The translations under genes were made by a program, and so were the position numbers. A DNA stretch of 64,000 nt, taken from the NCBI RefSeq assembly GCF_027942865.1, contig NC_134519.1:24400248-24464247 (forward strand). The letters run 5' to 3'. This document shows positions 1 to 12,790 of this stretch, piece after piece. This stretch comes from Odontesthes bonariensis (taxonomy: Eukaryota; Chordata; Actinopteri; Atheriniformes; Atherinopsidae). Within the stretch, counting starts at the first letter, position 1. Each line of letters begins with the position of its first letter. The notes beneath the pieces are model-generated. The model had not been told where the DNA came from. It did no database searches and saw nothing but the letters and a program-made list of their open reading frames with translations.

Positions 1-301
1 TCAGGTATTATTCGGTATTATTATTGTCTATAAACTGAGATGGAACCTTAAAGCCGTAGCTATTGCTCGACCATCAAAGTCTCTAGGTTACATTATGGAA
101 AACACAAACTATTTCAGACTGAACCGATGTGGTGGACCACTGAGTGTGTGATGGTCCAATAGACGAGTTCACTGTGTACACTGCATGCTCATAAACCTGT
201 GAGGGAAGCAATGGAGAAGTTGAGCAGGGATCAAACTCTAGCAGAGATGGCAGTTTGATGATTTTCAATTAAATAAATGAGCTGTTTCTGCCTCCCAACA
301 G
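1..301 (+). other. DARS2 intron 2 (partial), left window edge
   Basis: No coding sequence is seen here. It ends in an acceptor (AG at 300-301) preceded by the tract gctgtttctgcctcccaaca. By alignment from memory to the human protein the next exon starts at the third base of codon 76, so this would be the intron before human exon 3. Confidence 0.7.
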
Positions 302-3300
302 ACAAGACCTGTTTGTCATCCTGCGAGACTTCAGCGGCCTGACACAAGTTCTCATTCCCCAGGAAGAAGTAAGAAAGACAACAAACGCTACGCGCTAGTT
401 GGAGTAATGAAGACGTGTGACTTAATATTAATAGAAAGCTAATGAGGTTAATAAGAAACAACTTTTTTTTTTAATACAGAGGTTGAATATACTGCTTGCA
501 AAAAAACAGGAAAATAATGAAAATCAAATGACATTTTCGACCTATTATTCCTCTGTTTTCAGTCTAAAAGTAATCTGAAAGCAGTGCTGCGTGATCTCAC
601 GGTCGAGTCGGTCGTCAGGGTTACGGGAACAGTCACAAAACGACCAGCGGGGCAGGAGAATAAGGTACATGTGGGATTTAAAGTGGCGATGGCTGTGTGA
701 GGCGGCCACTGTTATTCTCATGATGACATTTAGCACTGATGAAACGTACTGAATGATTCAGAAACATTTTACCTGTTTTTTTTTTGTTTTTGTTTTTTTT
801 GTGGATTAAATGTTTTCTTTTTTTTTTTTTATCTCTGACACTGCAGACAATAATGAAACAGTTGTAGCCAAACTGTGAACCTAGTGGTTGGTTGATCAGA
901 GAGATCCTCAAACTTTATATGGTCGCCACAGTAAAGCTTTGGCCGCAGTCATTTGTCATTAAAGCGCTCTGTCCTGTCATTCTTTCATGTTCAATACAGG
1001 GAATGCCGACAGGAGAAATCGAGGTCCTGGCTGAGAACGTGGAAGTTTTCAACGTGTGCCGGAAGCTGCCTTTTGAGATTAAAGAATTTGTCAAAGTAAA
1101 CTACTCGAGTTACTCCCCCGTGCATTAATGAGCACACTTTATTGATTTTTTTTTTTAATGACGTGAGATTGATTCATTTGCTGATTGTGTCCTTTTGCCT
1201 GATTTACAGAAGTCCGAGTCTTTGCGAATGCAGTATCGCTACCTGGACCTGCGGTCATGGCAGATGCAGAAAAACCTTCGACTGAGATCTGAGCTGGTGA
1301 TGAAAATGAGAGAATACCTCTGTAATGTGCACGGTATGGACTGTGAGGTTCATTGTTTTCTCTTTTTTTGTTCCAAACAATCAATGTTCATGTGATGCGC
1401 TCTAATTTTGTGTTTTGTTTTTTTTATATTTTCCCACTGGTTTGTAGGATTTGTGGATGTGGAAACACCTACTCTGTTCAAAAGAACACCAGGGGTAAGA
1501 TGGTCCTCAGATCTTTCAATAAGAATATAGTGTAGCTCTCAGGCAGTCAAATAATTTCTTTAGAATTCAAATTGTTTAGATATGGTTTGATCATTTTGTC
1601 TTTTTGCAAAAACTAAGTGTCACTGTTGTAGACTAACTCACGATCATATCTGATATGTTAATGAGCGGCAGATGTTGCACACCTGTGTGTGTTTCAGGGG
1701 GCCAAAGAGTTTGTGGTTCCCTCCAGAGAGCCAGGCCTGTTTTACTCTCTGCCCCAGAGTCCACAGCAGTTCAAACAGCTCCTCATGGTGGCAGGTGTAG
1801 ACAGGTAGGTGTGAGACATATGAGACATAGCCTGTTTGGCTTCAACTTTAGTACGTATTAATGTTTCACCTGCCGTTGGCAGCAGCTTTGAGGGAAAAAA
1901 TATTTTAAAAAGTAATTTAGCAGAAGTTATAACCATCAGACGGATACAAACACTTCCTGAAATGAACAGGAACGTTGCTTTGTAATTGCTGGATTTGCAA
2001 ATAGATAACTGTTTGATAACAAGTTCAACATATCAGCCTAACAGCAGAAGTACAGGGAGCTGAAAGTACGTTGCCAGTAAGAACAAACCAGAATCCTAAC
2101 TAATTTTTGTATTAACAATAACTAAACTTGTTAATTTAATAGAATGTGATAGAGTAAAACATATGAAAGTTGAATTGGAATGTGTACAAATGTATAGTCT
2201 GAGTATTTGGTCCAGATTTTAGCATGCTTTACCCACGTCTTACATCTGTTGACACACTATGATATCAGGACTTCCAGCAAAAAAAAAAAAAAAAAAAGGC
2301 TGTTACAGCTTCTGTCTTTGTCTTGTGGGACAGGTACTTCCAGATGGCTCGGTGCTACAGAGATGAAGGCTCCAAACCAGACAGGCAGCCGGAGTTCACA
2401 CAGGTGAGGGGGAGGAGGGAAGGGGGAAAGGCACAGGCCTCATCAAACAGGCTGTACACTTGCCATAAATGATTAAATATATGTTCTTTAACCCGAGTCC
2501 ACATGACTTTCTTGTCACAATTTATTTCTCCTGGTTAAATGAATTCATGTTTTCACACGGGGAGTTCAGGAATCAGTAACTACTTGACCTTATGGGATTG
2601 TGTGTGTGTAAACTTTTAAAGTTCTCATCACTGAACTTAAACAGGCTCTGATCAGGAAGCTACTCCTATGAGCAGGTGATTGTTTTTTCTCCAGTATTAA
2701 CCGACATCATTCATCACATCTCTGCGTTCATTAGGAGCTGCTGCTGCTCACGCTGCTGCACTGCACACAGTTCCTCTTTCTGTTGCTGCAGCTGCTGTTT
2801 TAGTTTGGACTTGTCCTACTTTTGGACCTGGTCTTTGATTTGGGCAGGACTTTGCCTAAAGGGCTTTGATGAGGGTGCTTTGCTAAACTGAACATGACCT
2901 CTCGCTGTCTCTCCCAGGTGGACATAGAGATGTCTTTTGTGGACCAGGCAGGTATCATGTCCCTGGTGGAGGGTTTGCTGCAGCACTCCTGGCCTGCAGA
3001 AAAAGGTCCCATTGACAGTCCTTTCCAGACTGTGACATATGAGGAAGCTATGAGGGACTACGGTGTGGACAAACCTGATACCAGATTCAGTATGAAGGTG
3101 GGGGCTTAAAGAAACTGATCTTTTTGTTTAAAAACGTAATAAACTGCTATTGAGTGACTGCTATTGCTGCTCTGATTGGTCAGCTCGACTAGCTGTCTAG
3201 TAGGGTGCTTTGGGACCAGGCACTTGTAGGGGCTTGCTGAGAGAAATAAGAATCTGGGCAGCTCCATGAAGGACTACCGTACCTTCAAGGTTTTTTTTCA

Positions 3301-6159
3301 CTGTTTCACTGTGATGATGCACACGCTGCTGGTCCACCACTGTACACTAAGAGCTTATGAGGATGGAAGCAGGCAGCAGGAGCGAGTCTATGCTTGTTGA
3401 TAAATGCATCCATATATCACTTTCTTCACAAAGCAAAAATGATGTATAGTGGTCTGGAACTTTAAAAAGACCCAGCAAAACTGAGTTGTATGTACCAAAA
3501 TTATCTGCAGTGCGGACAAAAACTGTGGAAAAGTGCATCTGGTCTGAAAGCACCTAATGACAGAGTTATTTGAAAGGTTCCTGCTCTCTGAGGTAAACTT
3601 CCTGCAGTGGAATCATGTCTAGTGATTGGTGTGCATAGCCAGATCTGTCATCTGTTGCATTGTCTGCTTTAATTAATGCTCGTACTGAATATACGGTACT
3701 TCATGTCTTTCCAGACCTTAAAGAGTTTGAGCTGTGATCACCTGAACAAGCTCACTGTTAACGAGAGAAATGTTGCTGTTCAAGACCGAGAATGTTATCT
3801 TTTTCTCTGCACATCTGTCTGTTGTCTAGTTCACTGCCCGTTTTTCTTGTGTCTCTATATTTGCAGCTTATAGACCTCGGTGAAATTTTCTCATCCACAC
3901 CAATTCAATTCCTCAGGTCAGCTCTCAGCCAATCAGAAGGCTCTGTTCAGGCCATCTGCGTCCCAAGTGGAGCAGTAAGAACAAAACCATTTCCTCTAGC
4001 TGAAAATGCTGTAGACGTGCATGAAGTTCACGGTCTGATACAATAAACAGACACTAAAAGTGACAGTAGCTAACGGAAACTGGGTTTATTTAATTGCTAT
4101 TATCTGTATTTTTCCATTTCTTTTGCTTTTGTCTATCTTAACTGATGTTCTTTGTCCCACATTTGATAACAGAAGCTGTTTACTGGTAAAGATCTGGAAC
4201 AACTGAAACAAGCAGTCCAGACTCAGTTTGGACAGGTAGGCTTCTTCTTCACTCTCCCTTTTCAATGTAAGGCTTTATCAGCACTTTGTGGATCAGGTTT
4301 AAATCAGATTCACAACCAAAAACTCTCTGATGCATCCTAAACTGATATAGAGGATTTTTCCCTTTTTGTCTTCCATGTAAAGGAGCTGAGCCCGGTGCTG
4401 GTCAGAGAAGACGGGACGATAAAGTCTCCCCTGAAGAAGCTGCTGTCTGTCTCTGTCACCGATGACCTGCTGAAGAGGACCGAAGCCAAACCAGGAGACC
4501 TGCTGCTGATAGCAGCCGGCTCCCTGCACTCTGTGGTAAGACACTGAGATCAGAACACAGTGATGATGGGGAAGATGGCGCTAAGTTTATTATATTTCAA
4601 TGTCTTGTTTGTCCCTCTGCTCTGCTCTCAGCGCCCATTGCTGGGTAATCTTCGCCTGCAGTGCGCACAGCTCCTGGAGTCTCGTGGCGTTTTAATCCGC
4701 GACCCTTCGGCCTTCCACTTCCTGTGGGTTGTAGACTTCCCTCTTTTCTTGCCTAAAGAAGACAAGCCAGAGGAGCTGGAGTCAGCTCATCACCCATTTA
4801 CTGCCCCACTGCCGGAGGACACGCCGTTACTCTTCACAGAGCCACACAAGGTGCTCATGTTGCATCTCTCTATATCTAGGTTTCAGAAATTTAGGATAAT
4901 GTGAGCTGCATAAAGTCTCATATTGCAGTACCTGTGTTTTACAGGTGCGCGGGCAGCACTATGACCTAGTGCTGAACGGCTGTGAGATCGGAGGAGGCTC
5001 CATCCGCATCCACAAGGCTTCAGAGCAGCTTTACGTCTTGAAGAATATCCTCGGGGTGGGTGATGATACAGAGTTTGGCCTCTGTATAGTATTCACAGCT
5101 ATTAAAGAGTGTAAATGATATTAGGGGCTGAATATTTTCCCATATTGTTGCTGCAGGAGGATCCCAGTCTTCTCTCCCACCTGTTGGAGGCTCTGGATTC
5201 AGGAGCACCGCCTCATGGAGGCATTGCTCTCGGTAAGGTTAAATCTCCTCTTGACTGCAGTATGCTTACATTATTACTGAGGTAGTTTAGCATTAAAAAG
5301 AATTAATAATTAAGATCATTACTAAAGCGACACTATGTCGAACATGGAGAAGTAGAGATTTGTGACTTTTCAAAGACATTTTCTGACATTTATAAATCTT
5401 TGATATCTTTTCTTGAATGGCAAAAACATATTCAAAAGGTTAGAGGTGATGTGATAACACTGCATGGTCAAACTGTACGACTGCACTCCACTCAAATCTG
5501 TCTTAGATGCTGGGTTATGAGGAAAACTGTGGTGTGTGATCAGACAAAAAACAACTTGCAAGATTAATGAGCCGTTACTGTTTTATTTAGGAGTAGGCAA
5601 AACACAGTGTAAGGACACGGAGTTGGTTACAACAGGAAGGTACATCATTTACATTTATTCATTTAAGAGACGCTTCTCTCCAAAGCCACTTAAAAGTGAC
5701 TCATCATGTTCAGATGAGTACATCACAGATCACCCAACTGGGGGACAACAGCTCTATCCGCCTGAGCCACTGCTCCTCCCAATAATTGCCTAATGAGTTT
5801 GTATCCTATGAAATTACAGTCAATAACCAATTAGAGTTTACAACCTTTGTGGTTTGCTGTGGCAAAGAAGCCGATGGTGATCAGGTTCCGAATTGAACTA
5901 ATCTCACCTCAAAAGTTTGGGAGCAGAGACGGTCACTTTATCAAGTTGTCTTGTTGCCCTTTCTCCAGGTTTGGATCGGCTGGTCTCCATTATGGTCGGA
6001 GCTCCCAGCATCCGTGATGTAATAGCTTTCCCCAAGTCATTCCGTGGTAATGACCTCATGAGCCGCGCGCCCGACTCAATATCTGAGGAGGAGCTGAAGT
6101 CATACCATATTTCTGTCAAATGGCCAACAGAGCAAGGAGGAAAAGGAGGGGAGAAGTGA
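302..6159 (+). CDS. DARS2: Mitochondrial aspartyl-tRNA synthetase (5' end off window)
   Basis: Charges mitochondrial tRNA-Asp with aspartate in the matrix; class II, bacterial-type AspRS. Exons seen: 302-368, 563-664, 1000-1095, 1210-1333, 1448-1494, 1698-1804, 2334-2403, 2918-3097, 3867-3974, 4173-4235, 4383-4535, 4632-4850, 4945-5055, 5157-5232, 5969-6159. All have GT-AG borders and together give one frame of 570 residues plus TGA (6157-6159). Human DARS2 is about 645 residues, so only the transit peptide and first part of the OB-fold domain are missing. Counting from the first whole codon (303): OB-fold anticodon-binding region about 1-85; YRYLDLRS region about 97-104; QSPQQFKQ about 165-172; class II motif 2 (RCYRDEG...RQPEFTQ) 187-204; bacterial-type GAD insertion about 260-370; [10 protein letters not shown] about 398-407; motif 3 (GGIALGLDRL) 503-512 with the ATP-binding Arg at 511. 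No break is seen. Introns hold no other gene; the longest are about 0.8 kb. Confidence 0.96.
2279..2297 (+). repeat. Poly-A run in DARS2 intron
   Basis: Nineteen consecutive A, 37 bases before the acceptor of the exon at 2334. It is a simple repeat and likely length-variable. Confidence 0.9.
5641..5788 (+). repeat. Fish interspersed repeat fragment in last DARS2 intron
   Basis: The stretch contains cattcatttaag-type sequence followed by gacgcttctctccaaagccact and ends in cctgagccactgctcctccc. This motif order (attcatttagcagacgctt...tccaaagcgactta...gagccactgc) recurs widely in teleost genomes as a short non-autonomous element. The family is not assigned and the ends are approximate. Confidence 0.45.
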
Positions 6160-6550
6160 GAGGATTAAAAAAACCTTTTGACAAAAGAGGAGGGGGAGAT
6201 GTTTCTCCAGTTCTCTCTTAAATCCTGACAACAGACAAGAGAGTGACGGATGAGGCCTCAGAGACGTGTGGACAGTCAACAGGCGGCGTGAGAAAGACTG
6301 AAGAGTGCAGGATCCCTGCCAGCAGGAGGAGGACAGATTGTAAGGAGGAGGTGATGTCGTGGCCTCATCTCAGTACTTACAGTTAAAGATAAAAGAGGAA
6401 AAGCAAACATGATGGAAATCTGAAACACTGACTGGTTCAACAAAGAGGAAAACTTGATGCTAACTCTTTGGTAATCAACACTCTTGTGGTGAGACTGATT
6501 TGTAAATCCTCACTTCATGTTTTATAAAATAAAGTTTACTTGGAAAAACA
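6160..6550 (+). other. DARS2: DARS2 3' UTR
   Basis: Purine-rich sequence after the TGA. The first good AATAAA is at 6528-6533, so cleavage is expected near 6550. Confidence 0.7.
6528..6533 (+). terminator. DARS2: DARS2 poly(A) signal AATAAA
   Basis: Canonical hexamer 369 bases after the stop codon, the first plausible one downstream of DARS2. Confidence 0.7.
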
Positions 6551-7800
6551 TTTTAGGCACTTAAATCTCTCCGGACTCTATAGAGTTGCTTATATCATGT
6601 TGGTTTGTGTCACATGTTTGTTTGACCCGAACAAGAAGGGAGCTGTTGAGTGAAGCTGCTATTATTTTGGAAATGCAAACTTAAGTTTAAGCACAATGAG
6701 AACTTTACTATTCTGTTTGTCCGTGGGGTTTAATAACATTGTTTCTGATTAAAAGCATATGTATTCATATACCTGCAGAGGGGTTACATGCAGATAGAGA
6801 ATAGTAACCAAATAAACCATGAAATGTAGTGACTTAGCAGACTGTTGGTTCATTAGAAGACAAAGAACTAGCTACACTGTTGAAACATTCAGCTAGTCCC
6901 TGTTCTGGTACGTTTCCTCTCTGTTTTTCTTTCCTGTGTTTTTCCCACATAGGTCACTTTGTTCAGCTTTTCATTGGAGCAGATAAACTATCACTATTTC
7001 CTTAGTGAGACAACAGCAACATCTTTGCTGACATAAGAAAGTAATAATTCTTTGTCACTTTTCAAGCAAAACTGACAAAAAAAAACTTTTATCCATCCTG
7101 TAGATGCTCGTCTTCATTTCATCGAGCTGTCAAAGAAATATCTTTGGTTTTCTATCATGTAAAGTGAGTCAAACCATCACCGTTACTTTGGACTGGGAAA
7201 GCTGTCCACCGTTTTCAGTGTTCTCTGAACATTTTATGCTCGTGTAGTAGAAGATCCCTGAAGGAAAACATTTTAACTCAAAGTATGGTGGGTCTTAATT
7301 GCTGCTACTGTTGCTGAAGGGAAAGCCCAAATGCTGTGAATGAAAATGAAATAATAACAATAAATGAGTGTTAAGAGGTCACAATGAGGATTAGAAAGTC
7401 ATTATGAAATAACAATGACACATGCGGTTAAAATGTTTAGTTTTTGAGGAATAAAAAAGACAAACAGATTAAGTAAATCACTGGAATATGCTAAATAACG
7501 ACCATATGGTCTTACAGTGGTCTAGACACACTTCAAAAGGTAAATCAGGTATTTATTTGTTAATAAAAAAGTACAGATGTGTATTAAAAAAAATTTAAAA
7601 GGTCTGGAGATACTGACGTTTGACATTGACATTCTGAAATAGGTCATTATCAAAACTAGAAGGGCACTTTGAAAGCTCAGTCCTCTGCCAATGCCTTATC
7701 TCTGAAATGCCAAGAAAGCTCGTGCATACGAACAAACAAACGACACTGAAACACACACCCAACTCCCAAGGATGACGACAGGGGCTGTAACCCGGAAGAG
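6551..7800. other. Intergenic, DARS2 to BPNT2
   Basis: AT-rich sequence with no exon, RNA gene or recognised mobile element. The minus-strand open frame at 7595-7891 has no recognisable domain and is judged chance. Confidence 0.6.
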
Positions 7801-7813
7801 GAGTGAAGAGTCG

Positions 7814-7821
7814 TGACGTCA
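7814..7821. promoter_or_regulatory. Perfect CRE palindrome (TGACGTCA) upstream of BPNT2
   Basis: Full CREB/ATF site about 480 bp upstream of the BPNT2 ATG, in the CpG-bearing stretch that probably holds the promoter. The transcription start cannot be fixed from sequence, so the link to BPNT2 is inference. Confidence 0.45.
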
Positions 7822-8298
7822 CCTCGTAGGGAGGAAAAATGACTGAACAGAGATGGGATTGTTCTGTCTTGCGTTCGACACCATTGAACACTTTGCTCCT
7901 TTTAACTAGTTAACAGCGACACAAAGCAGCAGCCCAGCAGTCCGTAAAGCGGAATGTGCGTCGTGGCGAACTGAAACGACAGTCGGTTATTCGCTGAATC
8001 TCGTTACATCTGGGAGAACGCTAATCGGCTAGCAGGTTGATCAGAGTTAGCCAGTGTTTGTTTTTATTTGGCAGCTTAATCAAACACGTTTTCCGACCTT
8101 TTACTTTGATGACTGCCTTATCTATGAGGAAGCTACGCGCCAGGTGTGAAACAGCTAAATAAAGGTTTTTCAGGGCCCTGCGGCGGTCGGAGGAGCCACG
8201 TCAGCTATCCATCTGCACTGCTAGCACTGTGGGGTTATTGGATTTGGTTCTTGTTTGTATTCTCTTGCTAACAAACCGCAAAGATTCCTCCCGTGGTC

Positions 8299-11200
8299 AT
8301 GGCGCCGATGGGAATTCGGCTATCCCCTCTCGGTGTGGCGGTGTTCTGCCTGCTTGGAGTCGGTGTCATCTACCACCTGTATGCTGGAGTCCTCTCCGGC
8401 CACCTGGCTGCCTTCAGGTAAGAAACATCCGTCATGGCAGAAAGTGGCATAACTTGGCATTGTCTCTCACTGGGGGTACGGTTGCTGTCTGGGAGCGGAG
8501 TGTATAGCGTATCTGAATGCTGTCAAGTCCTTATAATTTCTTAAATTTCATCTGTATTAGGGAGTGATACATCTGAGGGATATAGAAAAGCGTCGTTGTG
8601 TGAAAGACAGAATATACTGGTCCAGGTGGCCAGACAAAAAATAAAAATGGAAGAGATTATGAAGACTGTGGTTGATATGGCCGAATGAACATCTGTAAAG
8701 GTTCTGGGGCCAGGCTGATTGTAGCTCTGTAACAAGCTTTCCTCTTTAACATGCAATTGTTCAATACTCATGACCGAGTAAATCCACATTTCTCTTAAGT
8801 CGCATACTGTTGAATATTTGTTGCGGCTCACTCAACTGCAAGCTTAAGCCGACATTGAATTTCATACTGTAAACCACAGTTTAACCAACTTTATGTTGTG
8901 ACTTTGCATCTGCAGACACAGAAAAAAGGTGGATCTGAGGGACCTGCTGGCTGTCTCCATGGAAGCTGCTGTGCTGGGTGGTAAAGAGGTAATACAAAAA
9001 AAAACCTTTTTTCCAAGTTCAAGAAACAAATATGAAGTAGTTTCCATGATAATATTTCTCTGTTAGAAGCCACTGAGGTGACACACACTTCAGAAGTAAC
9101 CTTTACAGTTTTCCACCTCGATATTGGTGCAGATATTCTTAATGAAGGTTAAAAAAAGAAAAGCACATTTTCTCACTTACTCCATGCCAGTTGGATGGTT
9201 TTCTCTGTAGGACAATCTTTTGTCTTTACAGGAACTGGATATAAGACTTTAACCTATAAAGCAGGTGAAGTGCGGATTTTTTTTATTCATTCATCTTTTT
9301 CCTTCTTTCAAGGTGAAGAGAGTGCGTGACGAGAATGGTCTGAATGAGAAGGCAAAGGGAGAGACCAGGGAGGGCGCCAAAGAGCTTCTGACTACGGGTG
9401 ACCTGCTGTCTCACAGGAAGATGTTTAACTTACTAAAGAACACATTCCCTGACGTCACGGTGAGCACATCAGCAGAAGCACTTCATACCTTTTTACTTGT
9501 TCTTTTTAGATTTGACTGGAAAGGCCGTAAAGGGTCCATATAACCACGTGCATTAAAGTCAAGTTTAGAATATGACCAGAGCATAGGTCATAGAATTATT
9601 TCTTTATTTAAGGTTAACAGTGAGGAACACGACAACGAAGTGGATCCGGCAACCTGGAGCAGGGATATTCCAGCAGAAATATTAGACAAGATCGAAGGGG
9701 GCAGGGAGGTTGCTGCTGAGAGCCTCACTGTGTGGATTGACCCTCTCGATGCAACTCAAGAGTATACAGGTGGGAAGAAGTTGTGCTGCCATTGTGTCAG
9801 TTTCTCTGCTGCTCTTCTTTGAATAGAAAAGAGTTTGAGTACTCCTCTCTGGTTTAAGCTTGCGGCAGTCTTGTGACTGATGCTGGGCAGGTGTTAGCTT
9901 TTCCATGACGGCGAACAGTGATCATAGAGCCCCGTCAATATTTACTCTTTTTTTCCATTTGGTACAACTTCAAAAGAGGACACGTGTCTGGGTGTAGTGG
10001 CATTCTTGTCCAAGTCGGGTTGGAGTGTGGTGTGACGTGAAATGCAGTTAAATCTGAACCTGCAAGACCAGTTGGGGGAACTAATTAAAGCTTTGGAAGG
10101 CTTAGATGGATAAGACACAGATCCTGGTGCGTTTCTTTGTCTTAGCCTTTGCAGGCACCACCTCTGTGCTGTCACGCTTAATATGCTGCTGGGCCAGGCA
10201 TTTAAGCTGCTATTGCAAACCTTATTCAGTCTCATCCTGTCCTCAACTCTCCCTCAGGGATTTTTATGAGCACAAGCCAACCAAATCTGGCACTGTAATT
10301 ATATTGCTCTAGTTTTACAATTGATGATAAAGAGACACTACACGTATATTTGAGGATTTCCCACATAGTCGAGACCTACTCATACTTTTTTTTTTCTTTC
10401 TCTGTTGTACTCTTCTATTACTTCATTTCTGTGTTCTGAGACATTTCCTGTAACCTCTTTCTTTACAGAGAACCTTGTGAAGTATGTGACCACAATGGTG
10501 TGTGTGGCTTTAGAGGGTAAACCAGTCATTGGGGTAATACATCAGCCATTTACAGGGTTCACTGGTAAGTTTTTTGGGCTCTTATTTGCATTTAAGAAAA
10601 CGTGCTCCACCTTTGAATCTTAAATTACGAATAATGATCTGAGATTATAGTCAAATGAAGTCGGTTCCATTTTTTCATTTTTTATTACTAACGTCTTTCG
10701 CCGTCTCTGTCTCTATCGCTGCTTCCTCAGCCTGGGCGTATGTTGGTCAGGGATCAAACATGCGTCCCCGGTCTTCCTACAGTATCAGCCCTCCAAAGGT
10801 TATTGTGTCACGTTCCCACTCCGGAGAAGTGAAGAGTTTTATTCACGATGCTTTTGGAAACAGCACAATAGTCCAAGCAGGCGGAGCAGGTAAATGGAGA
10901 ACTCTTTTACATCTGATAGCATTTACTAGTTATCAATTAAAAGTTGTCTAAGGCGTTATCTGCCATGATGATGAACAGTTGGAAACGAAAAGTAGAGATG
11001 TTCATTTTTCTTCCCTGTAAATTTCTTTGTTAATTATCAGACATTTTTGTTAGGTTTTTAGCAGTATTTCCTGGACTTTTCTTTTTCATGATGACTCCAT
11101 GCGAGCTACGGTTTGGTTCAGCTGCACCGAAGCTTTCAATGCATGCGCTTTAACTACCGGTAGTCTCCGCTCAGTTGCACTCTTTGAAGAACAAATTGTA

Positions 11201-12592
11201 GGCGTGTTGATAAAAGTGAGTCTCCCTGCAGGATAGATCCTCCAAACAAGCATCCATCTTGTTTTCTGAACGGGAGGCTGATCCAGGCACACGCGCAGTC
11301 CTGCACAGACTTAAAATAGACGCAGTTCGTGTGGTTGCAAATGTTCAGGCGGCTCGCAGACAGCTGCATGGAGGCTTTGTGGTCATTTTATTTGCCTTGC
11401 TGACTCACGACTGTGGAAGCCTTACAGTTTGACATTAAATAGGTTGGCATCAGTACCAGGTCATACAGGAAACCGGCAGAGTTGACACATTTCGCATAAC
11501 AGTTACTTGAATAAAACCCCTCGTTTGTTTTCTTTTTCAATGAATTGTCAACAAACATGAAAAAGATGTTTGTGCACGCAGTAGTGTGAGAGGCAACCAG
11601 TCATTTCAGCCTTTTTTTTTGTGTGTGCCCGTCTCATAGGATACAAGGTCCTGTCACTGTTGGAGATGCCTTCAAGTGAAGCAGACTCTATGGACCAAGC
11701 CGATGTTTATGTCCACATCACCTTTATCAAGAAATGGGACATCTGTGCTGGTGCAGCACTTCTGAACGCACTGGGTGATTTGACAGCTCTCATTTTTAAT
11801 GTCTTGCTTCCTCTCAGTTTCCAATTTTACTCTGACTTGATTATTACTGCCAGAGACTCTTTTTGGCAAGCAAAATTCATTGACTGGACTACATTGGGTA
11901 ATAAATTGATGGCCCTTGTACCGTTTGTTGTTCTATTGAGTAATCAGCAGCTCATCTTCATTAGGATTGTGTGGGGGTGGTTTGAATGAATTAGATTTGT
12001 CAAAATGTGAGACGATGGCTGAGTTCAGAGTATTCACTCAGTCACTATATAGTGAGTCAGACATATTTTCTTGACAGATGATCATGTACCATCAAAGTAT
12101 GTTAATAGTGACATTAATCAACATATACAATTTATGCAAGAAATGCAGCCTAATGGAGCAGATGCTCTAGTATATTGAAGAATATATTAAACATCTGTCA
12201 CACAGTTGCAGCCTCCTTAAATCGAACAAGTGTCCAAAATGTATCAATGGCTTTCTGTTCTTATCCAGTCAGTTTGCGATGAAGCAAATGCTATACAGCA
12301 GGTAAGTGACTGAGTGAACAAGTTGACAATGTGTACACAGCTCATGATTTTCCAGCCAAGCCTCCCTTTCTGACTTAAGTACTTAAACATAAGCCTACAT
12401 TTCCAGTGGACTTGTTTTCCAACTAACTGTGTGCTTGCTTTGTTTGCAGGAGGTCACATGACCACTCTAAAGGGAGACAACATCGACTACACCGGAACTC
12501 CAGTAAATAAAGGAGGACTGGTTGCCAGTGTTGGTGTGGATCACAAGGCTATACTGGCGAAACTACCAAACTGGGACCCTGAGAAACACTGA
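8299..12592 (+). CDS. BPNT2: Golgi-resident PAP phosphatase (IMPAD1/BPNT2)
   Basis: Hydrolyses 3'-phosphoadenosine 5'-phosphate, the by-product of sulfotransferases, to AMP in the Golgi lumen; needed for glycosaminoglycan sulfation. Exons: 8299-8417, 8916-8988, 9313-9459, 9613-9769, 10469-10564, 10731-10889, 11640-11774, 12450-12592, all GT-AG, giving 342 residues plus TGA; human is about 359. The start is secure because the first 15 residues ([15 protein letters not shown]) match the human protein. Features: N-terminal signal-anchor helix about residues 11-32 (type II membrane protein); inositol monophosphatase-fold motifs EEH at 117-119 (Glu binds metal), DPLDAT at 156-161 followed by QEYT, and WDICAG at 283-288; one lumenal N-glycosylation sequon NST at 241-243, aligned with the human NQT site. 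The spacer between anchor and enzyme domain is shorter than in mammals, lacking the Gly/Ala-rich stretch. All metal-binding residues are present, so it looks functional. Confidence 0.97.
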
Positions 12593-12790
12593 AAGACGCA
12601 AACACAGAGCCAGTGGAAGCTGAGTCATGTTAAACATACCCAGGCCTGCACAGTTTCATCTTTGTTAGACACCAAACATCCACCGGTCAGTTAGATTGGA
12701 GCCTCTGTCAGCAGCATGGACCACTGAGTTGGACTGTGGAACCAACACAGCTGGCTAAATGGCTCTGAATAAAAACTCATGCGTACATCT
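12593..12790 (+). other. BPNT2: BPNT2 3' UTR (short form)
   Basis: Runs from the stop codon to the first AATAAA (12768-12773). A longer UTR is possible because further AATAAA hexamers occur downstream, including 15919-15924. Confidence 0.6.
12768..12773 (+). terminator. BPNT2: BPNT2 proximal poly(A) signal AATAAA
   Basis: Canonical hexamer 176 bases after the TGA. Confidence 0.65.

Noticed and set aside
7595-7891. 98-codon minus-strand open frame between DARS2 and BPNT2
   Set aside because: No domain, no splice or family match, and it lies in the likely BPNT2 promoter region.
10960-11110. C/D-box snoRNA in a BPNT2 intron (ATGATGA motifs)
   Set aside because: No matching D box, terminal stem or C'/D' pair at suitable spacing.
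11621-11989. 122-codon plus-strand open frame
   Set aside because: Only 11640-11774 is real (BPNT2 exon 7); the rest is read-through into the intron.
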